A stretch of DNA of 40,667 nt, from contig CAIVAT010000165.1 of NCBI GenBank assembly GCA_903903985.1, positions 1 to 40,667 on the forward strand. The letters run 5' to 3'. Positions 7,027-16,825 of this stretch are shown here, in pieces (the first letter of the stretch is position 1; each line of letters opens with the position of its first letter). Both the position numbers and the translations under genes were made by a program. The notes below the pieces were generated by a model. It did no database searches and had not been told where the DNA came from. It saw nothing but the letters and a program-made list of their open reading frames with translations. The stretch comes from an uncultured Bacteroidales bacterium. GTDB lineage: Bacteria; Bacteroidota; Bacteroidia; Bacteroidales; FEN-979.

Positions 7027-9538
7027 AATTTTACGACTCCTCAGAAGGCATCTGGTGCTGTTGCTGTTGACACCTTTTTTAATGGTCTTACTGGTGATTT
7101 TTTTTACCAGAAAGCCAACCTATGTTTATTCCTCTGAAACCATTCTCTATACCGGCATCGCATCCGGTTCGAGTGTGGAAATGGATAAATCATTCAGTTT
7201 CTTTGCCAACAATACGGCCTTTGACAACCTGATCAATGTGATCAAATCAAGAGAAACAGAGCAGGAGGTGGCGATCAGGTTACTTGCTCAGCACCTGATG
7301 CTTCCGGAGGCTGACCCAACATACATTTCACGCCAGTCGCTTATCAATCTCCGGACTATAACTCCTGCCTATATCTATAAACTCGTTGTAAAAAATGGAA
7401 AGTCAACACGGACCATTGGCGGGACTGGAACCCGAGCCAAAAGACCAACGGTAAAAACAGATACAACGGGTGATTCATTATCGGTTAAGGAGACATTTTC
7501 GTTCAGTAGTCTGGATACTACTAAAACAGTTGAACTACTGCCTTCTTCAATCGACCCCGTTGCATATGAACAGACTGTTCATAATCTCAAAAATTACATG
7601 GCCAGCAGTGATACGAATTTCGTATATAAATTACTCAATTTCAGCCACCCTCGCTATTCATTGAATGCAATAGCCACTGTTTCAGTGCAAAGAATTGGAA
7701 GCAGTGACCTTGTAAAATTGAAATACGATTCCGATGATCCGGGTATATGCAGGCAAACACTTGCACTGGTCACCGATGTTTGTATCGAAAACTATAAAAA
7801 TATCAAGGAAAACCGTTCCGATGCCGTGGTAAAATATTTTGAATTCCAGGTTAAGCAAGCTGCCATCAGGCTGAAGATTGGTGAAGATAAACTGTTAAAA
7901 TTCAATGAGGATCACAACATTATCAATTATTACGAGCAAAGTAAGGCCGTTGCAATCGTGAAGGAAGACCTGGATGTGAATTATAATAATAAACGAATTG
8001 AACTTGCCGGTGCAAAGGCTGCCATCAAGCGGATAGAAGAAAAACTGGGCAATCAGCAGCAGGTTCAGCTAAGCAGTGCAGCCCTTATTGAAAAACGCAA
8101 TCAACTCGGAGACATCAATTCAAAAATTGCCAATATAGAAACCATTGGGTATGCGGATAGCACAAATGATCAGGCGCTGGTAAATTTAAAAATAAAGGCC
8201 GAAAAACTTAAAGATGAATTGCGAACCGCTGTCACTAACTTATACAGTGCCGGCAATACGGCCGAAGGATTACCCCTTGCTTCACTGCTCACTGACTGGC
8301 TTAAAAATGTCATTCAATATGAAGAGACCAAGGCTGGCCTTGAAGTGCTTGGCGAACGCATCATTGAGTTCCAGAAACAATATGCCATTTATGCGCCTGC
8401 CGGGGCAAACATCAAACGTATTGAGCGCGAAATAAATGTTGCGGAGCAGGAGTTTCTTGAATTGTTGCATGGACTGAACCTGGCCAAACTTAAAATGCAG
8501 GATGCGGAGCTCTCTTCGAGCATTAAAACAGTTGATCCTCCGTTCTTCCCGCTATCGCCAAATCCAACAAAACGTAAACTATTGGTTTTGGTTGCTGCCG
8601 TGTTTGGCTTTATAATTGTTCTGGCTACCATTCTGGCTTTGGAGTATTTTGATGAAACATTGCGCAATCCGAAAAAAGCCGCCAAAATTCTTCATCTAAA
8701 CCCGGTTGGAATATTTCCCAAGATCTACATGAATACCGGCTCTCTCAATTTCCTTTTTGTTGTGAACCGCCTGCTGGAAATGATTATACAGCATATCGGC
8801 CTGTATCAAAAAAATAAAAACGCCGGCGATGGCACACGTACACTTTTGTTTTTCAGCACCTTGAGTACTGAGGGCAAAACCGTGGTGGCAGGAAATATCG
8901 CACTCAAACTCAAAAAACAGGGTAAAAAAGTGCTTGTTCTCAATTATGCCCATGAATCGCTGCATAATACTGAAATCTCCCAGCTTGGATATTCCAATGT
9001 GCAACCTCCCCTGTCGCCTGCGAAAAGCATAAAAAAAAGAAAACATTTTTCGTTTTTTAGTCAGTTGATTGGTTATCGGGATACACGTGTGGATTATGAC
9101 AGTCCTTTCCTGAATATAACAAACATAGATCTGGAACCCGCAGAATTATTAAATTACAAAGTTGATTCAGATTTTTTTTCTACCTCAAACTATAATGAAT
9201 TGCTTCAGAAGAATAAGTTCTTGCTTTCATATGTCCCTGATTATGTTTTAATTGAAATCCCTTCCATCCTATACCATCCTTATCCGCCCGGTTTGGTTAC
9301 ATCGGCCGATATTACGCTGCTGACATGCCGTGCAAATCATGTGTGGTCACAAGCCGACCAGGGTGCGCTCGACAATTTCATGAAACTTACTTCAAACGCA
9401 CCGCTGTTCCTGCTGAATGGAGTTGAATTGCAGGTCATCGAATCTGTTTTGGGTGATTTACCTAAACGGCGTAGCCGCTTCAGGATTATTTTGAAAAAGC
9501 TGGTCCGCTTTCAAATTTCATCACGATTTTACCCTTAG
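7013..9538 (+). CDS. Wzz/GumC-type polysaccharide co-polymerase with degenerate tyrosine-kinase domain
   Basis: An 841-aa inner-membrane protein. TM1 lies at about 15-32, a large periplasmic region with coiled coils at about 270-500, and TM2 at about 520-548 preceded by the proline-rich signature PPFFPLSPNPTKRK of chain-length regulators. The cytoplasmic C-terminus resembles a BY-kinase (Wzc/CapB) fold, but its motifs are altered. The Walker A region reads STLSTEGKTV (about 614-624). The Walker A' acidic residues are missing (VLVLNYAHES). Walker B has Glu for Asp (YVLIEIPS). There is no C-terminal tyrosine cluster. It probably sets chain length and contacts the exporter without acting as a normal kinase. 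It overlaps the TolC-like gene by 14 bases and is 12 bases from the flippase gene. Confidence 0.85.
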   Translation: MNVIEILRLLRRHLVLLLLTPFLMVLLVIFFTRKPTYVYSSETILYTGIASGSSVEMDKSFSFFANNTAFDNLINVIKSRETEQEVAIRLLAQHLMLPEADPTYISRQSLINLRTITPAYIYKLVVKNGKSTRTIGGTGTRAKRPTVKTDTTGDSLSVKETFSFSSLDTTKTVELLPSSIDPVAYEQTVHNLKNYMASSDTNFVYKLLNFSHPRYSLNAIATVSVQRIGSSDLVKLKYDSDDPGICRQTLALVTDVCIENYKNIKENRSDAVVKYFEFQVKQAAIRLKIGEDKLLKFNEDHNIINYYEQSKAVAIVKEDLDVNYNNKRIELAGAKAAIKRIEEKLGNQQQVQLSSAALIEKRNQLGDINSKIANIETIGYADSTNDQALVNLKIKAEKLKDELRTAVTNLYSAGNTAEGLPLASLLTDWLKNVIQYEETKAGLEVLGERIIEFQKQYAIYAPAGANIKRIEREINVAEQEFLELLHGLNLAKLKMQDAELSSSIKTVDPPFFPLSPNPTKRKLLVLVAAVFGFIIVLATILALEYFDETLRNPKKAAKILHLNPVGIFPKIYMNTGSLNFLFVVNRLLEMIIQHIGLYQKNKNAGDGTRTLLFFSTLSTEGKTVVAGNIALKLKKQGKKVLVLNYAHESLHNTEISQLGYSNVQPPLSPAKSIKKRKHFSFFSQLIGYRDTRVDYDSPFLNITNIDLEPAELLNYKVDSDFFSTSNYNELLQKNKFLLSYVPDYVLIEIPSILYHPYPPGLVTSADITLLTCRANHVWSQADQGALDNFMKLTSNAPLFLLNGVELQVIESVLGDLPKRRSRFRIILKKLVRFQISSRFYP

Positions 9539-9550
9539 CTAAATTCCACC

Positions 9551-10909
9551 ATGAAAGTTGCCTTTCAAAAAATAATCAAAGAAGCAAACTTTCTGTCACT
9601 GTCAGGTAATATAACAATTGCTTTCTTTGGCATAGCAAGTTTTGCAATCCTTACACGTAGTTTTCCGATTGATGTATTTGGGCAATGGGTGTTGTATATC
9701 ACTGCCGGGAACTTTATCGACATGTTCCGGTTTGGCATAACCAACACTGCAGTTGTTCGTTATCTCTCTGGTATCGACAAAGAAGAACGGCTGAAATTCA
9801 TCGGGTCGAACGGACTCATCGGCCTGGTAGCGACCACAGGAATAGCGGTAATTTTATGGACTTGCCATTTTGCATTCGGTGAACCTATCAAACATGCCGG
9901 GTATGAACTTTTTTTTACCTGGTATCCTGTGCTGGCTTTTTTCACACTTCCATTCAATACATCACTTGTGGTGATGCAGGCTGACTTAAAGTTCAGCAGG
10001 CTGCTCTGGATTAAAGCTGTGAACAGCGGTGGTTTTTTCTTTTTATTGCTGCTCAACTTTTTGTTTCTCAATATGACACTGATGCAGCTGATTTGGGTCC
10101 AGCTTGGAATAAACCTGCTTACTTCTGCCATTTGCATTTTTAATGGCTGGGACGGACTGAGATACATGTCAAAAGCAACAAAACGTACTACCAAACTGTT
10201 ATTGCATTTCGGGAAATACACCACTTTTACAATTATCGGCACCAATCTGCTGCGAACAGCAGATGCACTGATCATTAGCCTGAGTCCGCTGGGAACTGCT
10301 GCAGTGGCATTGTACAGCATTCCTTTGAAGCTTACCGAACTTCAGCAAATACCCCTGCGAAGCTTTGCGGCAACTGCCTTCCCCAAACTTTCGAAAGCCA
10401 GCATACTCGGAAAAGCAGAAGAGGTGAAAGCGCTGTTTTATACATACTCCGGCGCCATGACTTATTTGTTCATCGGCATAAGCCTCATCACCTTCGTGTT
10501 TGCTGATTTTTTTGTCCTGATATTGGGTGGCAGCAAATACATGGTAACGGATCCGGTAACACGGTCCAGTGTTACCAACATTGTAAGAATTTTCTCGGTT
10601 TACGGACTTCTGTTACCCATTGACCGGATGACCGGGGTTGGGTTGGACAGTATAAACAGGCCCGATCTGAATTTAATCAAAGTAGTTTGCATGGTTGTGG
10701 CCAATGTGATAGGTGATCTGATTGCAGTGTTTGTGTTTAAATCTTTGGCTGTCATCGCCATCGCATCTTTGTTATTCACGGCGCTTGGTATATGGGTGGG
10801 TTATTATTTCATGAGCAGGGAACTCGTGCTTGACTACCGAAATGTTTTCTCAGCCGGAATAGAGTTTTACAGAACCATGTATTTGAAATTCAGGCACAAG
10901 ACGTTCTGA
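9551..10909 (+). CDS. Wzx-type polysaccharide flippase (MOP superfamily)
   Basis: A 452-aa integral membrane protein with about 12-14 hydrophobic segments spread over its length. The N-terminal pattern (FLSLSGNITIAFFGIASFAILTR, then FPIDVFGQWVLY) is typical of polysaccharide-transporter proteins of the MOP superfamily. It would flip undecaprenyl-diphosphate-linked repeat units to the periplasmic face for polymerisation. It sits between the chain-length regulator and a Wzy-like polymerase, as expected for a Wzx/Wzy system. There is no recognisable soluble domain. Substrate specificity cannot be predicted. Confidence 0.85.
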   Translation: MKVAFQKIIKEANFLSLSGNITIAFFGIASFAILTRSFPIDVFGQWVLYITAGNFIDMFRFGITNTAVVRYLSGIDKEERLKFIGSNGLIGLVATTGIAVILWTCHFAFGEPIKHAGYELFFTWYPVLAFFTLPFNTSLVVMQADLKFSRLLWIKAVNSGGFFFLLLLNFLFLNMTLMQLIWVQLGINLLTSAICIFNGWDGLRYMSKATKRTTKLLLHFGKYTTFTIIGTNLLRTADALIISLSPLGTAAVALYSIPLKLTELQQIPLRSFAATAFPKLSKASILGKAEEVKALFYTYSGAMTYLFIGISLITFVFADFFVLILGGSKYMVTDPVTRSSVTNIVRIFSVYGLLLPIDRMTGVGLDSINRPDLNLIKVVCMVVANVIGDLIAVFVFKSLAVIAIASLLFTALGIWVGYYFMSRELVLDYRNVFSAGIEFYRTMYLKFRHKTF

Positions 10910-10960
10910 CGGGAATCTCCAAATAAATCAAAACAACCAGCAATTTCTGAACGACTATAA

Positions 10961-12460
10961 ATGCTACCAGGCGAAAACCCATTTGAATCCAACTCAGGCT
11001 CCGGCAAATTAGGATCGCCAAAGTATTTCATACCCCTTTTATCAATGTGTTTAGCAGCTGCGTGGGTCGTTAGTAATTTGGGGTTGGTCGGAGGGATTGG
11101 ATTAATTGCTTTCCCTTTCCTGGCCATTTACCTGAATTTTTTGTTCCGGAATCCTGTTCTCGGATTGTATACGGCCGTAGGCCTTGGTTTCTTCATTCTG
11201 GGTTTGACGCGCTATGTTGACGTACCGATGATTGGTGTCTCAATTGATGGTATTCTGATATTGACTTTTCTCGCCCTGTTTTTCCTGAAGTTTCATGAAA
11301 AATTTGATTGGAAACCAGCAAAAAAAGATGTAACGCTCCTGGCAGGTATCTGGCTCGCTTACGGATTTTTGAGTGCCGCAAACCCTGAAATCAGAAATAT
11401 GGCAGTATGGCTGGCCAGTTTTCGAGGTGTATCTTTATACATGTTTCTGGTGGTAACTCTTACGCTTCTTTTAATTAATACAAACAAAAGGTTAGATATT
11501 TTTTTCTACATCTGGGGTACGATATCACTACTTGCATCATTTAAGGGAATTGTCCAGTCAACAATCGGTGTCGATCCCTGGGAAAAAGCCTGGCTTGACA
11601 ACGGCGGATATATCACGCATATCCTTTTTGGCAAACTTCGTGTGTTTTCGTTTTTATGTGACGCAGGACAATATGGTGCAAATCAGGCATATTCAGGAGT
11701 AGTGTTCATTATTCTCTCATTCATTCAGAAAGACAAAAGAAAGAAGATGTTCTACCTGATTGTCGGGCTGATGGGAATATATGGCATGTTTCTTTCCGGA
11801 ACGCGCGGAGCGATCAGCGTTCCCCTGACCGGTTTTATGCTCTATTTTATTTTGAAAAAAAACAAAGCCGTGATGATTACCGGTGTAGTTTTAATGGCTG
11901 TTGTCTTCATCTTCTTCAAGTATACCAGTATTGGCCAGGGAAACCAGCAGATCAGGCGGATGCGCACTGCCTTTGATCCAAATGATGCGTCACTTCAGCT
12001 CAGGCTGGAAAACCAGCGAAAACTTTCGGTATATCTTTCTTCCCGGCCGTTTGGCGGTGGCCTGGGTCATGCGGGAGCCAAAGCCATGAGTACACTTCCG
12101 AATACTTTTCTTGCAAATGTTGCCACCGACAGCTGGTATGTTATGATCTGGGCTGAACAGGGCATCGTTGGTCTTTTACTTCACTTATTTATTCTTTTTT
12201 ATATTTTAATCAAAGCATGTTACCTTATCATGTTCAAAATCAGGGATCCAATCGTGAAAATGAAGATGACGGCCTTGACGTCCGGGTATTTCGGAATCAT
12301 GGTTGCCTCATACGGGAATGCAGTGTTGGGGCAGATTCCAACGAGTCTCCTGATATATTCTTCAATGGCGGTAATACTGAACCCTGAGATCTTTGAGCGG
12401 GATAGCGAGACGGGGATAACACCTCCGGTTAAACTGAAGGGCGCCGGAACGCTGGCATGA
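10961..12460 (+). CDS. Wzy-type O-antigen/exopolysaccharide polymerase
   Basis: A 499-aa protein with about 11-12 predicted membrane helices, a large loop after the central helices, and the PF04932 (Wzy_C/O-antigen ligase) motif FLSGTRGA at about residue 278. The long soluble loop (about 320-395, GQGNQQIRRMRTAFDPND to GGGLGHAG) is where the periplasmic active loop lies in this family. It would polymerise flipped repeat units. Sequence alone cannot separate polymerase from ligase, but its place directly after Wzx and the Wzz-like protein favours polymerase. It is the last gene of the 6262-12460 unit and ends 16 bases before a convergent gene. Confidence 0.82.
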   Translation: MLPGENPFESNSGSGKLGSPKYFIPLLSMCLAAAWVVSNLGLVGGIGLIAFPFLAIYLNFLFRNPVLGLYTAVGLGFFILGLTRYVDVPMIGVSIDGILILTFLALFFLKFHEKFDWKPAKKDVTLLAGIWLAYGFLSAANPEIRNMAVWLASFRGVSLYMFLVVTLTLLLINTNKRLDIFFYIWGTISLLASFKGIVQSTIGVDPWEKAWLDNGGYITHILFGKLRVFSFLCDAGQYGANQAYSGVVFIILSFIQKDKRKKMFYLIVGLMGIYGMFLSGTRGAISVPLTGFMLYFILKKNKAVMITGVVLMAVVFIFFKYTSIGQGNQQIRRMRTAFDPNDASLQLRLENQRKLSVYLSSRPFGGGLGHAGAKAMSTLPNTFLANVATDSWYVMIWAEQGIVGLLLHLFILFYILIKACYLIMFKIRDPIVKMKMTALTSGYFGIMVASYGNAVLGQIPTSLLIYSSMAVILNPEIFERDSETGITPPVKLKGAGTLA

Positions 12461-12476
12461 ATACAGGGAGTCTGAT

Positions 12477-13403
12477 CTAGCCCAGATGATTGCTGTTTTT
12501 TGAGCCAGACCGGGTTAGCGCCATCAGGAGACTGTAACCCTTTTTATATACCTTATTCTGCAATTTTTTAAATAACCTGACATAGTTTCCTACCGGCTTA
12601 AAGGCCCTCCAGGGTGTTAAACGCAAATAATAGTAAAACTCATCCCTGTATTTCAGGTTGTAGCTATAGGAGGTGAAAATGGGTTTTACACCGATAAAGT
12701 GAATCAGGAAAGGATCTTCCTTTTCAAGCATGGAATAACTGTTCCACCTTGAATCCAGCTCAAGCCAATGGTTTGCAAAAACCACATTCAATCCATACTG
12801 GTCTGGGAAATTGGCGAATTTCGTATTCCTGGCAATACAGTCTATTATTTTTTCAGTGATATTTGACTCAATCCATTTGGTTCGGTTAAGCAGCAAAAGG
12901 CCACTGTTAAAATATTTGGTTTCAGGGCCAATGCCAAGTTCCCTGTAATTGCCAATTCCTCCCCAGGAACAACTTACCACCTCTGACCGATCGGGAACCC
13001 CGGCGATTATTTTATCGCCCATATCGGTATTCCACAACATCGAAATGTCTTTTCTGACGATCATATCAACGTCAAGATAGATCACTTTGCCGATTTCGGC
13101 AGGTATAAACAAAGGAAAGAACAAACGGATGTAAACGATCAGCGGGAATGAAGAGCCATCCAGCGGCAGTTTTGATTTATCCCTGATGATATCCTTCATG
13201 TCAACCCAGAAAAATGAAACTTTACCGGAGTCAGCACATTTTACTAAGTTTTCCTTATTCACGGAACTCAGCTTATCTCCAACGATATAAAAGTTGATAT
13301 GCTCACCCGAATGGTGGTTCATGTCAATCGATTTTATCAGCGCAGCCAATAGAACCGAAAAATGATTATCACATACGGTGAAGATCGTGATTGCGTCTGG
13401 CAT
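12477..13403 (-). CDS. GT8-family glycosyltransferase (LgtC/galactosyltransferase-like)
   Basis: A 308-aa retaining GT-A enzyme. It begins ITIFTVCDNHFSVLLAALIKS, has the DXD metal motif in VIYLDVDMIVRKDIS (about 105-119), a YFNSGLLLLN strand (about 165) and a C-terminal HFIGVKP metal-binding motif, all hallmarks of GT8. It probably adds a hexose to the repeat unit or a lipid-linked glycan. With the preceding GT2 gene it forms a two-gene minus-strand pair separated by one base, inserted between two plus-strand polysaccharide operons. The donor sugar is not predictable. Confidence 0.87.
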   Translation of the reverse strand: MPDAITIFTVCDNHFSVLLAALIKSIDMNHHSGEHINFYIVGDKLSSVNKENLVKCADSGKVSFFWVDMKDIIRDKSKLPLDGSSFPLIVYIRLFFPLFIPAEIGKVIYLDVDMIVRKDISMLWNTDMGDKIIAGVPDRSEVVSCSWGGIGNYRELGIGPETKYFNSGLLLLNRTKWIESNITEKIIDCIARNTKFANFPDQYGLNVVFANHWLELDSRWNSYSMLEKEDPFLIHFIGVKPIFTSYSYNLKYRDEFYYYLRLTPWRAFKPVGNYVRLFKKLQNKVYKKGYSLLMALTRSGSKNSNHLG

Positions 13404-13404
13404 A

Positions 13405-14208
13405 TTATTCGTTTTTAACCGGTTTCAAAAAAATGTAGTCTAATCTGTACTTAATATTCCTGTATATCGACCTGATTGCCCCGATCATGAAAGAGTCGGT
13501 TAACTGAATTTTTTGCCTGAACTTTTTCCTGGCAACCTGGCTTGGTTCCTGGGCACTGTTCTCCTGGAGAAATATTTCCCTGTAGTCATCATGAATCAGT
13601 GACTTTCCTTTATGCTGCAGGAAGGATATGACCATTCTGAATTCGGCCCGGTCGGATTTTATCCCTTCTGCATAATCACCGAATCTTTGAAGAAAATTAC
13701 TTCTCCGCAAATGCGGATGATCGCTGTAACATGTAAACTGTGGCGCATTCAGGCGCCAGAAATGAAACTTCATTTCAGAAAAACCATATTTTTCAGAAAC
13801 CAGATAAGGATGTTTGCGGTATGCATAGAATCGAACCAGGTCAATTTCTGAATCCTCTTTCATAAGGGCTAACCCGTCTTTCAGGCTTTGATAGAACCCG
13901 CCGGTAGGGATGAAATCTTCCTGGACATATAAAGTGAAAGGAGAACGTACGGCACGCTGCCCTTTGTTTATGTTATTCGCCAGTCCCCCGTTTTTTCCGG
14001 CCAGTACCAGGGTGATCCCGAAACGGGCTTTCATCTGTTCCAGATGATTGATGTGTTCGGGTTTACTGCAATCATCCGAAACAATAATTTCGTTAAAACC
14101 GATATGTTGATCTTCAAAAGCCTTTAGCAACCGTTCGAGCGACTGGCTCCTGTTGTAATGCGTAATCAAAAGAGCTATTTCACCAAAAAAGTTTGATTCT
14201 GCCGCCAT
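13405..14208 (-). CDS. GT2-family glycosyltransferase
   Basis: A 267-aa GT-A protein. It opens with EIALLITHYNRSQSLERLL, has IIVSDDCSKPEH for nucleotide binding and LYVQEDF (about 95-101), an acidic QED in place of DXD. The C-terminal half (from about 130) is unlike the common GT2 core and includes a basic tail (KFRQKIQLTD ... YRNIKYRLDYIF) that may be membrane-associated. It is the first gene of the minus-strand GT2/GT8 pair. The ATG at 14208 is only four bases downstream of a TAACTTTG -7-like element, so the message may be leaderless. Function beyond a polysaccharide glycosyltransferase is not resolved. Confidence 0.78.
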   Translation of the reverse strand: MAAESNFFGEIALLITHYNRSQSLERLLKAFEDQHIGFNEIIVSDDCSKPEHINHLEQMKARFGITLVLAGKNGGLANNINKGQRAVRSPFTLYVQEDFIPTGGFYQSLKDGLALMKEDSEIDLVRFYAYRKHPYLVSEKYGFSEMKFHFWRLNAPQFTCYSDHPHLRRSNFLQRFGDYAEGIKSDRAEFRMVISFLQHKGKSLIHDDYREIFLQENSAQEPSQVARKKFRQKIQLTDSFMIGAIRSIYRNIKYRLDYIFLKPVKNE

Positions 14209-14212
14209 ATTT

Positions 14213-14220
14213 CAAAGTTA
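14213..14220 (-). promoter_or_regulatory. -7-like element for the minus-strand GT2/GT8 pair
   Basis: On the minus strand this reads TAACTTTG, a full match to TAnnTTTG, four bases before the ATG at 14208. No TTG lies at the expected -33 spacing. A second match, TAAGTTTG at 14271-14278 (minus), is an alternative further upstream. Confidence 0.4.
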
Positions 14221-14342
14221 ATGAAGGTTAATAATCGAGGTGGATCAACGTTGAATAATTATCACATATACAAACTTACTCAAATTAAATAAATCCAAGA
14301 CTTATTTGACAATTTATTGTACAGGCATTGAATTAAAATTGC

Positions 14343-14350
14343 TATATTTA
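14343..14350 (+). promoter_or_regulatory. Possible -7 element for the second plus-strand glycosyltransferase operon
   Basis: TATATTTA differs from TAnnTTTG only in the last base. It lies 69 bases before the ATG at 14420, in the 211-base divergent region 14209-14419. No good -33 partner was seen. The rest of this intergenic region is AT-rich without another feature I can support. Confidence 0.25.
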
Positions 14351-14419
14351 CCTAATCAAAAAGGCGCACACCGGAGTTGAATTCATCTTACAAAAACAAG
14401 GAACATCTAAGATAACCCT

Positions 14420-15646
14420 ATGGAAATATTCACGTTACTGGTTAATTTCATCGAGGTGGCCGCATATATATACCTTGGTGTGGCCGCTGTTTACTTTCTC
14501 CTTTTTGCTTTCCTGGGGGTTCTGCCATACCGGCGTATGGTCCATCCTTCACCCCTCCTGCGAAAAATTGCTGTACTCATTCCCGGATATAAAGAGGATT
14601 TCGTGATCATCGAAGTTGCAGAAGCATCTCTGAAGCAGTCCTATCCTTCTGAATGTTTTGATGTGATCATCGTTGCCGATTCATTCAAACCCGAAACCAT
14701 CCTTGAATTGAAAAAGTTTCCGGTCAGGGTTGTACAGGTTGTATTCGAAAAGAGTACCAAATCGAAATCCCTGAATGCCGCCATGTCGGAAATTGGAGAT
14801 GATTATCATATTGCGCTGGTGCTTGATGCCGACAACATTATGGCGCCTGATTTCCTGGAAAAAATAAACCAGGCATTCGAATCCGGTTTTACCGCTGTTC
14901 AAGGCCACCGGATGGCAAAAAATATGAACAATTCCATGGCGGTGCTTGATTCGATCAGCGAGGAAATTAACAATCATATATTCCGCAAGGGCCACCGGGT
15001 TGCTGGTCTGGCTTCCGGATTGATCGGTTCAGGCATGGCCTTTGAATATGCAATGTTCAAAAAGCGAATGAGTGAAATTCAGGCAATTGGCGGTTTCGAC
15101 AAGGAACTTGAATTGACCATGCTGCGTGACCGGGTTAAAATCGAATATCTGGAGGATGCAGTCGTTTTGGATGAAAAGGTGCAGGATAAAGCTGTTTTCG
15201 AAAACCAGCGGAGAAGGTGGCTGGCTGCTCAATTTATCTACTTTAAAAGATTCGCCTGGGACGGAGTCGTTCAGTTCGTTACCCGCCTTAATTTCGATTT
15301 CCTCGATAAGGTTTATCAGATGGTGATGCCTCCAAGGATTCTTTTGCTTGGTGCAGTCACCATCCTCACCGTCATCATGGGGATTGCCTCGCTGATCTTC
15401 CATACCTGGATCAAGGAATATCTGGCATTAAGTTTTTTTTACTGGCTTGTAATCTGGATTTTGACAGTTTTGGCATTTATTTTTGCCGTAGACAGGAAGT
15501 TTTATACCAAACAGACCTTCATGGCCATTCTTACACTGCCCCTGGGTTTCTGGCTGATGTTCAAATTATTGTTCAGGCTCAGGGGGGCCAACAAAGCCTT
15601 TATCCATACACAGCATGGAGTATCGGGCGGGACTGCGAAAAAATGA
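14420..15646 (+). CDS. Membrane-bound processive-type GT2 glycosyltransferase
   Basis: A 408-aa protein. One hydrophobic N-terminal segment (about 10-38) is followed by a cytosolic GT2 domain and three or four C-terminal helices (about 305-385). Catalytic motifs are in order: VIIVADS (about 92), LVLDADN (DXD, about 135), LED (about 245) and QRRRW (about 268), the D,D,D,QXXRW signature of cellulose, chitin and hyaluronan synthase-like enzymes. Such proteins may polymerise and extrude a glycan or add a single sugar to a lipid carrier. Since a full Wzx/Wzy set is nearby, a transferase role is at least as likely as a synthase. It heads the second plus-strand run of genes. Confidence 0.85.
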   Translation: MEIFTLLVNFIEVAAYIYLGVAAVYFLLFAFLGVLPYRRMVHPSPLLRKIAVLIPGYKEDFVIIEVAEASLKQSYPSECFDVIIVADSFKPETILELKKFPVRVVQVVFEKSTKSKSLNAAMSEIGDDYHIALVLDADNIMAPDFLEKINQAFESGFTAVQGHRMAKNMNNSMAVLDSISEEINNHIFRKGHRVAGLASGLIGSGMAFEYAMFKKRMSEIQAIGGFDKELELTMLRDRVKIEYLEDAVVLDEKVQDKAVFENQRRRWLAAQFIYFKRFAWDGVVQFVTRLNFDFLDKVYQMVMPPRILLLGAVTILTVIMGIASLIFHTWIKEYLALSFFYWLVIWILTVLAFIFAVDRKFYTKQTFMAILTLPLGFWLMFKLLFRLRGANKAFIHTQHGVSGGTAKK

Positions 15647-15670
15647 GGAATTAAGAAAGGAAATACAGAT

Positions 15671-16825
15671 ATGCGGATAGCCATCGAAGCTCAGCGATTG
15701 TTCAGAGAGAAGAAACACGGGATGGACATCTATGCCTTGGAACTTATTCGCAATCTGCAGGAAATTGACCATGAAAATGAGTATATAATTTTTGCCAGGC
15801 CTGATAAGGATGATTCAATACTGAAAGAATCATCCAATTTTAAAATTGTTAAACTCGAAGGTGGTTTATACCCTTTATGGGAACAGTTTGCCCTGCCAAA
15901 AGCGGCCCGTGAAAGCGGTTGCCATTTACTGCATTGCACCGGAAATACTGCTCCCATTTGGTGCGGAATTCCTTTGATGGTAACCCTTCACGATATCATC
16001 TATTTGGAAAGCAGCTACACAGGAATTTTATCTGGAACCGGAACTTCATACCAGAAATTTGGCAACGCATACAGGAAAGCCATCGTGCCTCGCATTGTTC
16101 ATAAAAGCCGAAAAATCACCACTGTTTCTTTTTCTGAGAAAAATCGCATTGACGAATTCTTTGACATGAAAGTCGACAACCGGGTAATAACGGTGTATAA
16201 TGGAGTTGGGGAATACTTCAGGCAGGTTAATGACGAAACGGAATTAAAACGTGTAAAAGAAAAATATCATCTGCCTGATCATTTTTTTTTCTTTCTCGGG
16301 AATACCGATCCCAAGAAAAACACCAAAGGAACATTGAAAGCATTCTCTGATTATATAAAGCAAACTGCAAGCGATTATCGTCTGGTAATTGCAGATTATG
16401 ATTTCACGGAACTTCAAAAAATATTGGATGAAATTGAAGATCAATCATTGATAGAAAGGATTGTCCTCACCGGTTATGTCGTAAACACCGATCTGCCTGC
16501 TGTTTATTGTCAGACTGAAGTATTCTTGTATCCCTCTTTACGTGAAAGCTTCGGAATTCCAATGCTTGAAGCCATGGCGTGCGGTGTTCCGGTGATAACC
16601 TCCAGCGTTTCATCGATGCCCGAGGTTGCGGGAAATGCTGCACTGCTTGTTAATCCTTTTAATCCGGAAGAAATTACCAATGCCATGATTCTTCTTGCAA
16701 ATGATCAGGCACTCAGAAAAGAGCTGATCGGAAATGGATTTGTTCAATCTGCGAAATTCTCCTGGAAAGCAATGGCTGCGAACATTCTTGCTATTTACTG
16801 TGAAATAGGAAACAGTTTTTCATGA
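15671..16825 (+). CDS. GT4-family glycosyltransferase (mannosyltransferase-like)
   Basis: A 384-aa GT-B enzyme. The N-terminal acceptor domain begins [19 protein letters not shown] and includes [10 protein letters not shown] (about 100-109). The C-terminal Glycos_transf_1 domain has [20 protein letters not shown], then the EX7E motif in [14 protein letters not shown] (about 297-310) that binds the donor nucleotide-sugar. A purine-rich AAGGAAA lies just upstream of the ATG. Its end overlaps the next gene by four bases (ATGA), indicating translational coupling. It should be a cytosolic, retaining transferase of the repeat-unit pathway. The exact sugar is unknown. Confidence 0.87.
   Translation: MRIAIEAQRLFREKKHGMDIYALELIRNLQEIDHENEYIIFARPDKDDSILKESSNFKIVKLEGGLYPLWEQFALPKAARESGCHLLHCTGNTAPIWCGIPLMVTLHDIIYLESSYTGILSGTGTSYQKFGNAYRKAIVPRIVHKSRKITTVSFSEKNRIDEFFDMKVDNRVITVYNGVGEYFRQVNDETELKRVKEKYHLPDHFFFFLGNTDPKKNTKGTLKAFSDYIKQTASDYRLVIADYDFTELQKILDEIEDQSLIERIVLTGYVVNTDLPAVYCQTEVFLYPSLRESFGIPMLEAMACGVPVITSSVSSMPEVAGNAALLVNPFNPEEITNAMILLANDQALRKELIGNGFVQSAKFSWKAMAANILAIYCEIGNSFS

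Noticed and set aside
6262..9538. TolC-like gene as the 5' half of a frameshifted full-length gene
   Set aside because: The sequence after its stop is a complete chain-length regulator with its own start and membrane helix; no second TolC repeat is present in any frame.
7013..9538. Active bacterial tyrosine kinase
   Set aside because: Walker A' and B acidic residues are altered and there is no C-terminal tyrosine cluster.
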